Below are positions 22,456-33,233 of a stretch of DNA of 64,000 nucleotides, piece after piece (positions within the stretch are counted from its first letter, which is position 1; each line of letters starts with the position of its first letter). Below the pieces are notes generated by a model that saw nothing but the letters and a program-made list of their open reading frames with translations, did not search any database and was not told the DNA's origin. The translations under genes were made by a program, and so were the position numbers. Source of the stretch: Rutpela maculata (lineage: Eukaryota; Arthropoda; Insecta; Coleoptera; Cerambycidae). The DNA is taken from the NCBI GenBank assembly GCA_936432065.2, contig OW386289.2:134404015-134468014 (forward strand). Direction: 5' to 3'.

Positions 22456-23060
22456 AAACCCCATCTTGTAGACAGAAGGCAATGTGTGGTTGTCAAGAAT
22501 ACCCAATCTGATGCGGAATTAATTATCCATGGCGCGACGTGCCCCAAGGCTCGGTACTTGGACCGCTTTTATTCATTATTTATATTAGTGACCTATTTTA
22601 TTAACTTTCTCCTAATAAATGTGTTTTATTTAGAACTTAAGACGGTAACTTGATTTACACCGAATAACTTAAAAGTAAGCAAAGACAGAACTCGGTTCTA
22701 CTAACAATACAGGGCATTCTGTTACTTTATTGAAGATAAACTCTTGGCGGCAGTTTGTATTGTCAAACCACATCAAGCAATTATACTTAAAATCATCAAG
22801 TACACAGTATTTGCTTCGACAGCTTAAAAAGGTTATTACTATTAAAACTCTAATTAGTTCTTACCATGCTCTGTTTCACTCGCATTTATCTTATGGTATA
22901 ATACTGTAGGGTAATGCTTCTATTTCTATTTCTAATTCATATATTACATTTTTTCTACTCCCATACTTTGATTCGTTTAATAGCATTCGTTTAATAGACA
23001 TTCCCTACCTACTGTACTTTAATGAGATTCATTAAGATACAAATTTTCCATTAAGATACA
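22456..23060 (+). pseudogene. Second non-LTR retrotransposon reverse transcriptase fragment
   Basis: DRRQCVVVKNTQSD (about 22468-22510) corresponds to the NRKQ segment of LINE reverse transcriptases. A frameshift follows, then RDVPQGSVLGPLLFIIYISD (about 22532-22593), a clear GVPQGSVLGPLLFxxYINDL motif. The YADD segment is not recognisable. Downstream, YHALFHSHLSYGI-LWGNAS (about 22863-22922) matches the C-terminal thumb region (YxAxFxSxLxYGIxxWG). Multiple stops make this a pseudogene. It is less diverged in its motif than the fragment at 19.3 kb and derives from a Jockey/CR1-like LINE. Confidence 0.85.
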
Positions 23061-24394
23061 AGTTTATAACTAATAAAAACGCGACATACAGCAATATTCT
23101 GTCAATATCAACTATTGCCTTGAACATCTGACAGATCTAAAATTTATCAATTTTGATAAGTCATACTTACACTTCCTATATTTTCAAACTTTGTGTTTCT
23201 TGCAATTAAAATCAGTGAACATGTGTGATAGTGAAAGTGGGATTGAAATAATAATCTATGATATTTCCTAAGTTTAGTTTTCATATTTCCTAAATTGTAA
23301 TCTATAATTAATAAAGTGTGTTAATTTTCTTTTATTATGACTGGTCGTAGAAATATTAGTGTATACACTAGCATTCATTATGACATTCACCTACGGCTCA
23401 TGTCATAATTCTCATACTCATGTCTTAATAGCCATCATTAAATGGTCGTTGCATAATATACTATTATTTCATTCTATTGCTAAATGTCATTACATTTGCA
23501 TATACTTATATACAATAAACGTGTTTTCAAAATTGACTTACTGCAAATGTATTCACATAATATAGTTAATAAATGACATTCTGTTCTATTCTATGCCAAT
23601 ATATTATAAATATCATGGTGTATACCTTTGGATATAAGTTTATTTCCGTTGGAGAACCTAGAAATGACAAGAAATACCCTTAGTGGTGGAAGGTGTTTTA
23701 TAATTATAATAGGCACCTTTTGTGACCTAAAAATTATATATTTTCTAAATTATTTTCGTTCCTCCATAATACATACCTATGGTAATATGTTTGATGTCTA
23801 GATATGGCGGCTGGATTCAGAACAGAAAAGAAATTGAATGATTTGTAAAGAAATTACAACTTTATCATTAACAGAATGTCACTTAAATAAGAAAAATACA
23901 TTTTTTGTTGATCTAGAAATTCTATACCAATTCTTCAGAAGTATATTATCGAAGATATTATGAACATCCGGAAATCACACTGTATATAACAGTTTTATAG
24001 TAAAAACATTATGAAAGCTGTACTTCAATTAATTCACCAAAGATACAACAAAATAACCATCCTGAAAGACTATATTTTCCTTAGGTTAATATTAAGGCAT
24101 ATATATATATATATGTTTATCTGAATATTTTTCAGAATAAGTTTTGCTCTAATGAAATGAATTCGTTTGCTTATACAGACAAATAAATTATTTTTGTAAA
24201 AGTGTGTGATGAACAAAAGGCGTGGAGAAGAATGTCGTATGGAGTTGAGTAGTCTTGTCGTTATTAAACCCATTCAATTATTCAAATGGCTCTTGTCACG
24301 TCGAGAGTCCTTGGAACTATCCTTATTCACAATTTTACACTGATTCGTTACAGGCTATATAGTCTGAGCATGGGTACAGTGGAGTTAGAAATGA
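23061..24394. other. Intergenic, nothing recognised
   Basis: AT-rich sequence, including an (AT) run at about 24097-24113. Short frames have no recognisable content. Confidence 0.45.
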
Positions 24395-24445
24395 GCGGTA
24401 ATAATCAAATTCAAAATTCAATTTCTTTATTGGCTTCGTTGCTAC
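24395..24445 (-). repeat. Probable LINE 3' tail (minus strand)
   Basis: The minus strand reads CCAATAAAGAAATTGAATTT followed by TTGAATTTGAT-like repeats. This AATAAA signal with a simple (TTGAATTT) tail is typical of LINE 3' ends. No reverse transcriptase remnant was found to its right. Confidence 0.4.
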
Positions 24446-24833
24446 TAATAACAGTTGTGGCTTAGCTTCGTCACAGTAATTGTGAGGACACAGGATCAAA
24501 ATTTATAAGTCTGTATAAAAACTATTAAATGCATATAATTTCTTTTATATACAACAGAGAAAATAAAACTAAGAAAGCGTAAAAAAAACGTCTAATTTAT
24601 ATGACTAGGTTAAACAGATAGTCAACAAAAAACATAGAAGGAATGAAAAGTCTAGTTAAGATTAACAATTACTAAAATATGCACATATCAACATTATACA
24701 TGAAAAGATAACAGACAAATAAAAAGACATAACATATTATTAATATTAAGAATGTCTAACTGAGTTAAAGTATTCTTCGAACACTATAAAACATTTCTCT
24801 AACAGTAATTTTTTTTTCGTTTTAAATATATTA
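24446..24833. other. Intergenic, nothing recognised
   Basis: Possibly part of the LINE 3' untranslated region. No coding content is visible. Confidence 0.35.
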
Positions 24834-24905
24834 TAGTCCAATTAATAAGAAAAAAGTGTAAAATGTGGAAAAGTGGTGGAATAACACCGATTTGAAAAAT
24901 TCCTT
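24834..24905 (+). repeat. Solo end resembling the TAGTCCARTCAA foldback family
   Basis: TAGTCCAATTAATAAG at 24834 resembles the ends of the palindromes at 2033 and 11486. I could not find a matching inverted end downstream, so this may be a truncated copy or chance. Confidence 0.35.
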
Positions 24906-26235
24906 TCTTCACGTTTTTTCCTAGACCCCCAGGAACATTCATCAGCATTGACTTCTCCATTAACTCCGAAAATGAAAAAATTAGGGGGGTTTGAAGTGCC
25001 CCAAAAAGTAGCTGTCTTAAAAAAATTTACAGAATTAATATTTCGCCTCGAAAATTGGCTCTAGAATTTTTTTTGGCTCGCTGTCCACGAATCCGAGATC
25101 CAAATTAAGGAATTTCATATTCCAGTATGGAATTCGTACCATTTTTTGATGAAAATTCCACTTTTTCGGTCGGAAATTTAAATATGAATATTGTGAAATT
25201 TAAATATGAATATTGGGCACTTTTTCTCGAAATAGTTCAATTTTATTTATTTTTCTTCCAGATTTCTCTTTAGATTTCTGAATATCCCCTTCACTTTTTT
25301 CCTGACTTAAAATTCTATAAACATGCATGATTAACACAGTCGAAGGCTTTGATTTTTTAGAAATAGATGTTATGCGTTAAGTTAGTAATTCTATGGAAAT
25401 TTTACTTATGACAAGTAATAGATTTATCGATCTTGGATCGTTAAAACCCGTAGGGCTATTTATTAAATGTAATTTATTAATAAATAAATAACAGCCAAAA
25501 TAAATTACGGTATATGCGTAGCTCGTAAATTGATACGCCAATAGATCTACTGTCAAGACATACTTCTAATATATTTTTCTCTTTCGTACTTACATTCTCT
25601 AATCAAATTTCCTCTGATCTTTTTTACACGCTTTCTTTTAACTATGTTAATGACACGCCGCCGTATCCAATAGGTTACTTATGAACTTGTAGAGGTATAC
25701 TGTAAAATTATGGAAGCCAACATATAAATTTTAATAGAAATATAATCCGGCCGCTCCAAACTGTTTGCAGATGAATTAACCATAAGACTTTTTTTTAAAG
25801 CAAATTTGCATTTTTTATATTTGATCCCCTAATCGCCTGAAGGTATTATCCCAATTTTCCGTGCTTCATATTAACGGTGAAGCGAAAATCCATCATATTG
25901 TTTTTATGGCAAATATTTGCGAATGTGATGAAAGGAAAATTCCAGCTTTTGTTAAGTTCGTATTTTAAATTAGCCTATATATTTTTAAGGTAATGCAGCC
26001 TTCCTTATTTAATGCATGCGACTTTATTTTATAATTCTTCAAAAAATAGTTTTAAATAATTTAAAAAATGTATTTGCTAATCACTCAAAAGTATTAAAAA
26101 AAATTATTCCACATACTGAAATAATCGATGATTCAATTTTTCAGTTTCTTAGTATTTTTTAGGCGTTGCTTTATATATATTTCTACTGTAATTTCACTTC
26201 AATTCAACTGCTCTAGAATCGTATTTTCGTTAAAA
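24906..26235. other. Intergenic, possible element body
   Basis: No coding content. A short tandem duplication, GAAATTTAAATATGAATATT, occurs at about 25167 and 25195. Confidence 0.4.
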
Positions 26236-26272
26236 TATATGCTTGATTGTTGTAAAATTAAAGTATACTTCG

Positions 26273-26772
26273 ACAGGGTGTTTTATAAGCAAAATTGTAA
26301 AAATCACCACTAATAAAGTACCTTTATTTTTCAAAATATGAAAAAATTCCACTAAGAAAAGTTATTTAGAATGCAATTTTATACCTCTACACCAAATTTC
26401 AGGAATATAAAATGATTTTTTTGAAACTTCCCATTTTTTGCGAATTAAGAGTTGAATTCATATTTAAAGTTGTGTAGGAGCAAATGTTAATCATCCACTA
26501 CTTTTCTCATAACCTATTTTTAGCTTCTACATAACTTTAAATATTAATTCACAAAAAATAATTTCTATGCAGTTTTAATTGAATGGTTCAAAATAAAATA
26601 CTAATTTTTTGAAAAAATGGGAACTTTAATAATTTTATATTCCTGAAATTTGGTATAGAGGTATAAAATTGCATTCTAAATAATTTTTCTTAGTGGAATT
26701 TTTTCATATTTTGAAAAATAAATGTACTTTATTAGTGGTGATTTTTACAACTTTGCTTATAAAACACCCTGT
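26273..26772. mobile_element. 500-bp palindromic MITE, ACAGGGTGTTTTATAAGC ends
   Basis: The arms are complementary over about 200 bp each: CAGGGTGTTTTATAAGCAAA at the left, and its mirrored form GCTTATAAAACACCCTG at the right. The long AATTCCACTAAGAAAA-type block is present in both arms. Outside the ends, AAAGTATAC... (left) and GTATACTTTA... with TACAACAAGC (right, about 26798-26822) are also complementary. The MITE may therefore sit inside an older, larger palindrome. No protein is encoded. Confidence 0.88.
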
Positions 26773-27140
26773 AGAACACCAAATCAAGTCATTTTTGGTA
26801 TACTTTAGTTCTACAACAAGCAGGACTTAATCCCCAAATACCGTTCCAAAATTACAAAATTTTTGGTCCATTACACCTCTTGTTACATCTATCCTGGGAC
26901 ACACTGTATAACTAAATTAATTTTTTAAATGCTTTAATTGAAATATCCCTTAACATCACTCATAATGTGTATAATTTTCGGATGATTTTTAATTTGGTGC
27001 TCGAATCAACTCTCAGCAAAAAAACACTAAATGTGCGTCATTTGACGTGATTCATAAATTTAAATAGTTTATCTCTTTTGTATCTGCACATACGCTACAT
27101 GGGTAAAAAAATATAATTTTTAATAATTAGATATTCATTC
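26773..27140. other. Flank with degenerate MITE-like end
   Basis: Near 26893-26907, CTGGGACACACTGTATA resembles a degenerate ACAGGGTGTCCCAG end. Nothing else was recognised. Confidence 0.35.
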
Positions 27141-27247
27141 ACTAAAGGTCTACATACGATCCAGCGGCAGGGAGCCAGCCTTGTCGGCATGCTTTGTACC
27201 GACAATATTGGCTCCCTGCCGCTGGATCGTGTGTAGACCCCTTTACT
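27141..27247. repeat. ~105-bp near-perfect GC-rich hairpin
   Basis: The left arm GGTCTACATACGATCCAGCG continues GCAGGGAGCCA. It pairs with TGGCTCCCTGCCGCTGGATC followed by GTGTGTAGACC, with only a couple of mismatches over about 36 bp. Inside, TTGTCGG and CCGACAA form a second short stem around CATGCTTTGTA. The GC content contrasts sharply with the AT-rich surroundings. It could be a very small MITE or a precursor-like RNA hairpin. Confidence 0.88.
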
Positions 27248-29718
27248 AATTTTTAGAATTTTATAGACAATTATGTTTGTTATAAATAAACGTTTGACTT
27301 ACTTGACTTACTATTCCGTGCATATTGATAGAGAAATAATTCTTCCGTTTTAGAGATGCATACCGTGCTCTTTTTATTAATGTATGATAAGCCTATTACG
27401 AAAATTCGTGAGAGGCGGTACTAAAAAAGCTGCTTTTACTCGAAAATGGTTTATTCTACGTCTAATTGTCGGGAGTATTATTTTTATTCAATATTAGCTA
27501 GTTAATTATTCATACGCCATAAGCCATTGAAAATGTAAACTAGATAGAGAATATGTAAAAACAGAAGTTACCTACCTCCCGTTTCTCCGTCTATGAATAA
27601 AATTAATTTTATAATGTAAAATAATAATTCTTTATAATTTAAACCGTTAAGCATGTGTCATAAAATTGTCTCAAAATGCTTCGACATAATCAGTAAAAAC
27701 TAATATATAGGCTTCATCCTCAATAGGCCGTAGCTCTTTTAGAAAGGATCAGATGATAAACGGATAATATTCATTTTAATAACACCCTGTATATATATTA
27801 TTATTGTTTGCAATATTACAGGTCATATGAAGTCTCATATCAAGTCCTAATTGAGTCTTTTTTTATTTCGATTATTCTTATGTTCTTCTAAATTACCCTT
27901 CAGAAGCAGATCTAACAAACATACGAAACTTCAATAAAACTTTCTATAAGCAATGACACAGAGCATTACCAGTAGAAACTCTTTTAGATACCTGATGAAA
28001 AGTTTGTATTAGATATGTCATGTTCTTTCTGCAGGGTAGCCAAAAGTTAAAAAGTCAATTTAATGAACTTTGGGAAAGCTCTGTAATTTTTAACCAAGAT
28101 GATATCAAAAAACAAACTGCGGCTTTTTTTGTATTATATATATTTTCGATAAAAAGTTAATTTTTCTGATTATCTATTACGCGTTCCATTAGTTCCCTTA
28201 AATTTTAGTTAACAATAAAAAGTAAATTAGTTCTATAAAGTTAATTTACGCCTTGTGTTTTGCGCGTACAAAGTTGCGTTATTATTTCCTTTTTATGCTC
28301 AGTAGAGCTACACGTTGTATAAAAAGGCTATGCAGAGAGTAATATCATCTTACCACCGGCTCTATGAGCTGTGGCTTTATCGTACTTTAGAAATTGGAAA
28401 TTCATAATAAGATCATCCATCCCTGCCTTGAAGTTCGTCCTAAAATTTTTCAAGAACACTTATGTAACGTTCTCGGTTTACAGATTCAGCTTCTTCATTA
28501 TCCTTTTTCATACAAAAACATCACAAACCCTCGCAGCTTGTGGCGCATTACATCGTTATTATAGCTATTTGTAGTCTCGATATGGGTTTTGTACAGAACC
28601 ACGCAAACACAAATGTTTGTACTCGAGTTCATTTACGGCACGGTAAGTCAAAATGTTAAAATTAAAGTAATCTATATGTCATTCGGTATTCACTTATAAT
28701 TTAAGATTATAAAATTTTGATTATTTATACGTTTCTAATAATCTCAAATCTTCCAACTTCCAACAAGCACAACGTGGTTACATAAGAGAACGTCTATAAA
28801 ACAAAATGTTATAAAAATGATTTTTCAAAAAAATGTTTTTTTCCGTAAGTCGTTTATGAAGTATATAAGAAAACCCTCATAAAATATGTAACTGTCTTAT
28901 GTGAGTTTTAGATGTCTTATATACATCACTCCTCGACTGTAATATATCAGTTTTATAAAGGTTTTGAGAAAATTTTTTATGGCGTATATTTAATTTGGAG
29001 GGGGGTTGTACATGTGTTTATTTAAAACTGAATTGTTACGTAGTTATCGCAATTATCAAACCAAAAAACTTGAAATTAATTAACAAAGAACAGTATTCCT
29101 CCCTTGTCACGCGTAGGAGCCAGCCACACATGCATGGTGCGAGGCGCAATGGAGGGCAGATTATATTAAAAACAGTTAAAAAAAATAACCAAATAGACAT
29201 GTGTATATGCGTTGCGATTGCTTTTATAAGTTTCAAAGTAAATCATTCTTATTATAAAACCCAACATGCCGCACGTAGGATTTATTTTCTGTATGAATAA
29301 GGTTTAATTAATTTGAAATAAAGTTTTTTTTTGCTTGATTTTTATTAATGAATGATTAAAATATGCAAATATTTAAAAAAATTAAAATAATCATGTATGC
29401 AATTTTTGCTAAAAATAATAAGGTTTAATGTCTTATAAATAAAAAAAAAACTGTTTATTCTACATATAGGTCTCACATATAATTAGTTTTCATTCTCTAG
29501 ACACAACTGCAATTTTATATCTTGAAACATAAAATCAACTTTGTTTTGTACCAAGATTATGATGTACCCGGTATCAAGCTAGCATCGATGTTCGATCAGC
29601 GAATGCACGTACTTACTTATTTACTAAGATGGTGAATTTTAATAAAGCTTATATATATGATTATTAAATTGAAGTAAAACGGGTGTTGTGCATTCGAAAA
29701 GACGTGATTTGACGTCAC
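27248..29718. other. Intergenic, nothing recognised
   Basis: A long AT-rich stretch with no gene. TAACACCCTGTATA near 27780 is a solo MITE-type end. Repeated TTGACTTAC words near 27294-27312 look like a retroelement tail. The frame at 28995-29300 has no recognisable content. Confidence 0.45.
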
Positions 29719-29739
29719 TTCCGGCAAAACCGGAAGTTC
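29719..29739. promoter_or_regulatory. Perfect 8-bp-arm hairpin with ETS-type CCGGAAGT words
   Basis: ACTTCCGG-CAAAA-CCGGAAGT lies just after GACGTCAC, about 250 bp upstream of the Crypton start region. Both are familiar transcription-factor-like words (ETS and CRE types). Any regulatory role is inferred. Confidence 0.3.
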
Positions 29740-29982
29740 AGGCGTATCAATCTAAGACCAAATAATGGCAAAGAGTCTAGTTGTTCATTTTCAGCAGTTA
29801 TTATTTCAATAACTGCAGTAGTTTTGAGAAATCGTGGTATAGTATCGAGGGGTGAGTCCAGTCTTCGGCGCCATCTATCGGAAAAACTGTCCATAATTTA
29901 AATATTAGGAACTTATTGCTCAGAATCAGTTGAACTACAACATATCAAAAATTCATCAAATTCGACGGGCCACCAATTTCCC

Positions 29983-29989
29983 TATAAAA
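29983..29989 (+). promoter_or_regulatory. Candidate TATA box of the Crypton gene
   Basis: TATAAAA lies 38 bp upstream of the likely ATG at 30027. The spacing would give a very short leader. Function is inferred. Confidence 0.35.
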
Positions 29990-30026
29990 CGTGCGTTGTC
30001 CTTTTTATTGTATTGCTTTCTTTACA

Positions 30027-31138
30027 ATGAGTGATTCCGAAGACAATAGTGAAATTGAAAATGCATGGGAGATTAGATGTGCAGCAATAATTCCAGAAAA
30101 ATCCAAGGATCGCTATGAAAAAGTCTATAAAATGTTTAAAAAATGGTGTGAGGAGAAGGGTGGTGCTAGCATCAATGAAAAAGTGTTGTGTTATTTTGTT
30201 CATCGGAATAATGCATTAAAATCACCTGGTAGCCTCTGGGTGGAATATTCAATGTTAAAAAGCACAACTTTCCTTAAAGATTCTATTGATATTTCAAAAT
30301 TTTCTACCTTGATTGCTTATCTGAAAAGGAAAAATATTGGACACAGACCTAAGAAAACTAGTGTATTTACCAAAGAAGACGTTAAACAGTTTTTAAATGA
30401 AGCATCCGATGATGAATTTCTAATCCTTAAGGTATTTATGGTTATACTAGTATTACATGACAACAAATATGCTTGTATTTTTGGGTAGGAACTGATCCTA
30501 GGAATTGCAGGGGCATTCAGAAGGGACGAATTATATAGTATGACGATAGATGACATAGAAGATCGTCAAGAATATGTTATTATAAAAATTTCAAATACGA
30601 AAACCAATATACACTTTTACCGTAATAAATAAAATAGATGGAGAAATCCACTACGTAGATTTTTTGAGAAAATACAGTGAGCTCCGACCAACTCATACGA
30701 AAAGCAAACATTTATTTTTAAATAATTATCAACGTAGAAAATGCAGTACGCAGGTGGTGGGAAGGGGAACTATTCGAAGTTGGCCATCAAAAATTGCCAA
30801 ATATCTGAAATTAGAGCACCCTGAAAGTTATACTGGCCATTCTTTTAGAAACACCTCGGCAACACTGTTGGCCAATAAAGGTGTTGACATAATAGGGCTC
30901 AAAAGAGACGGGCGGGGTGAAGCTCATAGCAGAAAGCTATGTGGAAAATTCTCTGCAGAATAAAATCGAATTTGCCGAGAAAATTCTACACGATGGTGCC
31001 TCGTTTTCCAGTACTGAAGTTTCGCTTAATACGCTGAAAAACAACACGAGAAGTACGAGCGGCATTAGAATTAATAATTGTACCAATTGTACATTCAATT
31101 TTAATTTTCTAAATAATGTTCGTTCTTTAAATAAATAG
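30027..31138 (+). pseudogene. Crypton-type tyrosine recombinase, nearly intact, with a putative 57-nt intron
   Basis: The frame opens at ATG 30027 (MSDSEDNSEIENAWEIRCAA). It reads through an N-terminal SAM-like region (IPEKSKDRYEKVYKMFKKWC; SPGSLWVEYSMLKSTTF; YLKRKNIGHRPKK) to LILK at 30431. A 57-nt segment, 30432-30488, starts GT and ends AG. Removing it joins LILK to ELILGIAGAFRRDELYSM, which carries the first catalytic Arg. After a 1-nt shift near 30618 the frame continues to GHSFRNTSATLLANKGVDI (the HxxR box, about 30835-30890). A second shift near 30912 leads to AESYVENSLQNKI, containing the likely nucleophilic Tyr (about 30930). The protein ends at 31138. The final His/Trp position is degraded (KRDGRG). 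Cryptons are DNA transposons that use a tyrosine recombinase. This copy is two single-base shifts from an open frame. Confidence 0.88.
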
Positions 31139-31351
31139 AAATGTCCTTATTTTTTGTTCTTATGTTTGTGAAATAACATATGTATTATATTAATTTTACT
31201 TACCGTTCAGACATCGGTAAGTAAATCACTTACCGACGTCTTATGCCTAGCAACCAGTAAACATAACCTACCATCTTGGAAACAGATCTTGTAAATAAAC
31301 AAAAAACCTCGATCGTGCAAAAAACTCAGAAACGGCCGCCAAACTAAAAGT
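31139..31351. other. Spacer between two Crypton remnants
   Basis: CTTACCG and CGGTAAG words recur in opposite orientations near 31199-31240. No gene was seen. Confidence 0.4.
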
Positions 31352-31580
31352 CACTTTTATCCCATCCTGAACGTTGAGCATACACTTCAACATAAAATAG
31401 ATGCTCCATAAAGTTGAACTCTTTACAACTTTTGATTTCTCCATCAAATAATCCAATAAAATGTTTTCAGACACCGTCTTAACATTTTGTTTCTCATACC
31501 AGTCTTTAAAGTCGCTGTAATATTTTTCCTATTGCCGTTTAGATTTTTCAGGTATTAAATCAGAAAGCGCCGAATTTACT
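31352..31580 (-). pseudogene. Second Crypton recombinase fragment, N-terminal part
   Basis: The minus strand reads IPEKSKRQ, then (after a stop where Tyr is expected) EKYYSDFKDWYEKQNVKTVS, ENILLDYLMEKSKVVKSSTL and WSIYFMLKCMLNVQDGIKV. This aligns segment by segment with the N-terminal region of the plus-strand Crypton at 30.1-30.3 kb but is clearly diverged from it, so it is a different lineage rather than a duplication. Similarity stops at about 31352, and no catalytic domain follows. The two remnants face each other. Confidence 0.75.
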
Positions 31581-31924
31581 TTTTAGCTTTGGATGAGTGC
31601 AAGAAATTGAAATATCATTATCGCTATCATTTTTACGATTGTCAAAATGCTTTGTATACATACAGAATATACCATTTCCATAGAAACGCTGTAACACTAA
31701 GGCCACCGCCAAATATAGCATAAACGGTGGTGTCATTTTCATAAATTTACGGTTGAACAAAAAATAGTGTTTATACCTTGGCCTCAAAATTTTTTAGCGG
31801 CCTCAGCGATAATTTTTCTCTCTAATAACTATTGCCATATAAACTGCTGACCAGTTGAAGGGGGCCAAATGAATTTTTAGGTTGAATTTAAATACACATT
31901 TTTTTGAGAAAGAGAACAGATATT
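31581..31924. other. Intergenic, nothing firm
   Basis: Possibly a further decayed part of the minus-strand Crypton upstream region. No motif is readable. Confidence 0.35.
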
Positions 31925-31948
31925 GTTATGCGGTTTACAGGATTTAAG

Positions 31949-33233
31949 CAACACCACCTAGAGATTAAAGCCACACAACCAGCTGGTGACGTCACTGAAG
32001 GAAGGTTTTAGATATTGAGATACATAATACATTTGGACGTAATTAGAACAATAAAAATCACTTCTAATTTGCTTCTACTAATTCTTATAAAGTAAAAAGG
32101 TACCTAATTAAATTCTGAGGCAAAACTAACTAACGAAAAGCATATTTGGTCACTCAAATAAGTGAAAACCTAGCCTCAATTTTAGTTTCGTTTGATTTAG
32201 ATTACGGGACTTAAAAATAATAACTCACCACAGAGTGCATAGAAATTTTAAAGTTTTCTCGATGAATAGCTTTAATCCATTTGTTTCTGAGTTTCTCGTC
32301 TTTGGGAAATTTAAAAACGTGTACCTTTTCCCCGGTGGCATAATTACCAGTACAGCGAGGAAGCAGCATTTGTTTACCATTTTGCACGGCAATTAAATAT
32401 TTTATAACTATCACTGGAATGTATTATTTGTTGTCTGTTTTATTAAAGTGGGTTTTAGATCACATTTACACGTTTAAAACACAGAATAAACAATAAGATA
32501 CAATACTACTAAAATTCAAATACAACGATTTGTTTTATTTGACACTACACTTGACAGTAGTAATGTGTCGTTCATGAACGGATCTTCCAAAAGACCCGTG
32601 AACGATTCGATCACTCTCCGTGACCCTATCGTCCATATGACCTGGCCGAACACGGAACTTCGGATAATATTTTCTTAATTTTCTACTAAGATATTCACGA
32701 TCGGTGTGCGATGAACGAGAACTAACAGAATGAACTCAATTCAAATCAACTTGTTTAAACATAATTAATTATTGATTATTATTAAACATTCGATCCCGTG
32801 TTTGGGTTTAGAATTTGTAGAAAATATATTATTTTCAAAGTGTTTCATAATTCAGAGAGATGAAATGCAGTCATAATTTATAAATTTGGAAATTCATAAT
32901 GTTGTCTTTAAATAGTGTCGGTACCTCTTATTGATTTATTCAAAAAAATATAAAAGTTCCGCGCTACTCACACTAAATTATTTTCGGCGGAAAGTGCTTA
33001 ATACAAAAGAAAAGACATCAAAGGAGCCGCCGATACACGGGAATGAACGATTAAGTTGTTTCGAAACAGATCTCATCGCGAGCTGTGTCTCTCTAATCCG
33101 TGACCATGTACCCACCGGGTCATATGAACGAATCTTCGTGAACGGGTCATTTGAGTCATTTGACTACTTGACAGCCCTTGAAGCGTGACGTCATGTCAGT
33201 TGGTTGTCTGGCTTTAATCTCTAGGTGGTGTTG
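31949..33233. mobile_element. Non-autonomous P-like element with 7-bp target duplication
   Basis: The left end CAACACCACCTAGAGATTAA continues AGCCACACAACC. It matches the complement of the right end (CAACACCACCTAGAGATTAA then AGCCAGACAACC) with few mismatches over about 45 bp. ATTTAAG directly flanks both sides (31942-31948 and 33234-33240). A CA-beginning end, a 7- to 8-bp duplication and an internal THAP exon together indicate the P-element superfamily. Inside, GTTCATGAACG/GTGAACG words near 32570-32605 and 33135 face each other. The transposase catalytic part is absent. Confidence 0.82.
32229..32414 (-). pseudogene. THAP-domain exon of a P-like transposase
   Basis: The minus-strand frame reads QMLLPRCTGNYATGEKVHVF, then KFPKDEKLRNKWIKAIHREN. 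This is the first half of a C2CH THAP DNA-binding domain (VxxFxFPKDxxLRxxWxxAIxR). The first zinc-binding Cys is visible. The later Cys and His would lie in the next exon. The frame runs into GTGAGT at 32228-32223, a good splice donor, so this looks like exon 1 of a P-element transposase. No downstream exon was found in the 1285-bp element. In P elements this domain binds subterminal DNA. Confidence 0.8.

Noticed and set aside
28995..29300. 101-codon plus-strand frame
   Set aside because: No recognisable motif and an equally long frame on the opposite strand over the same interval.
31560..31787. 75-codon minus-strand frame as an upstream exon of the second Crypton
   Set aside because: Its translation does not resemble any Crypton segment, and the recognisable N-terminus already starts at about 31580 in another frame.
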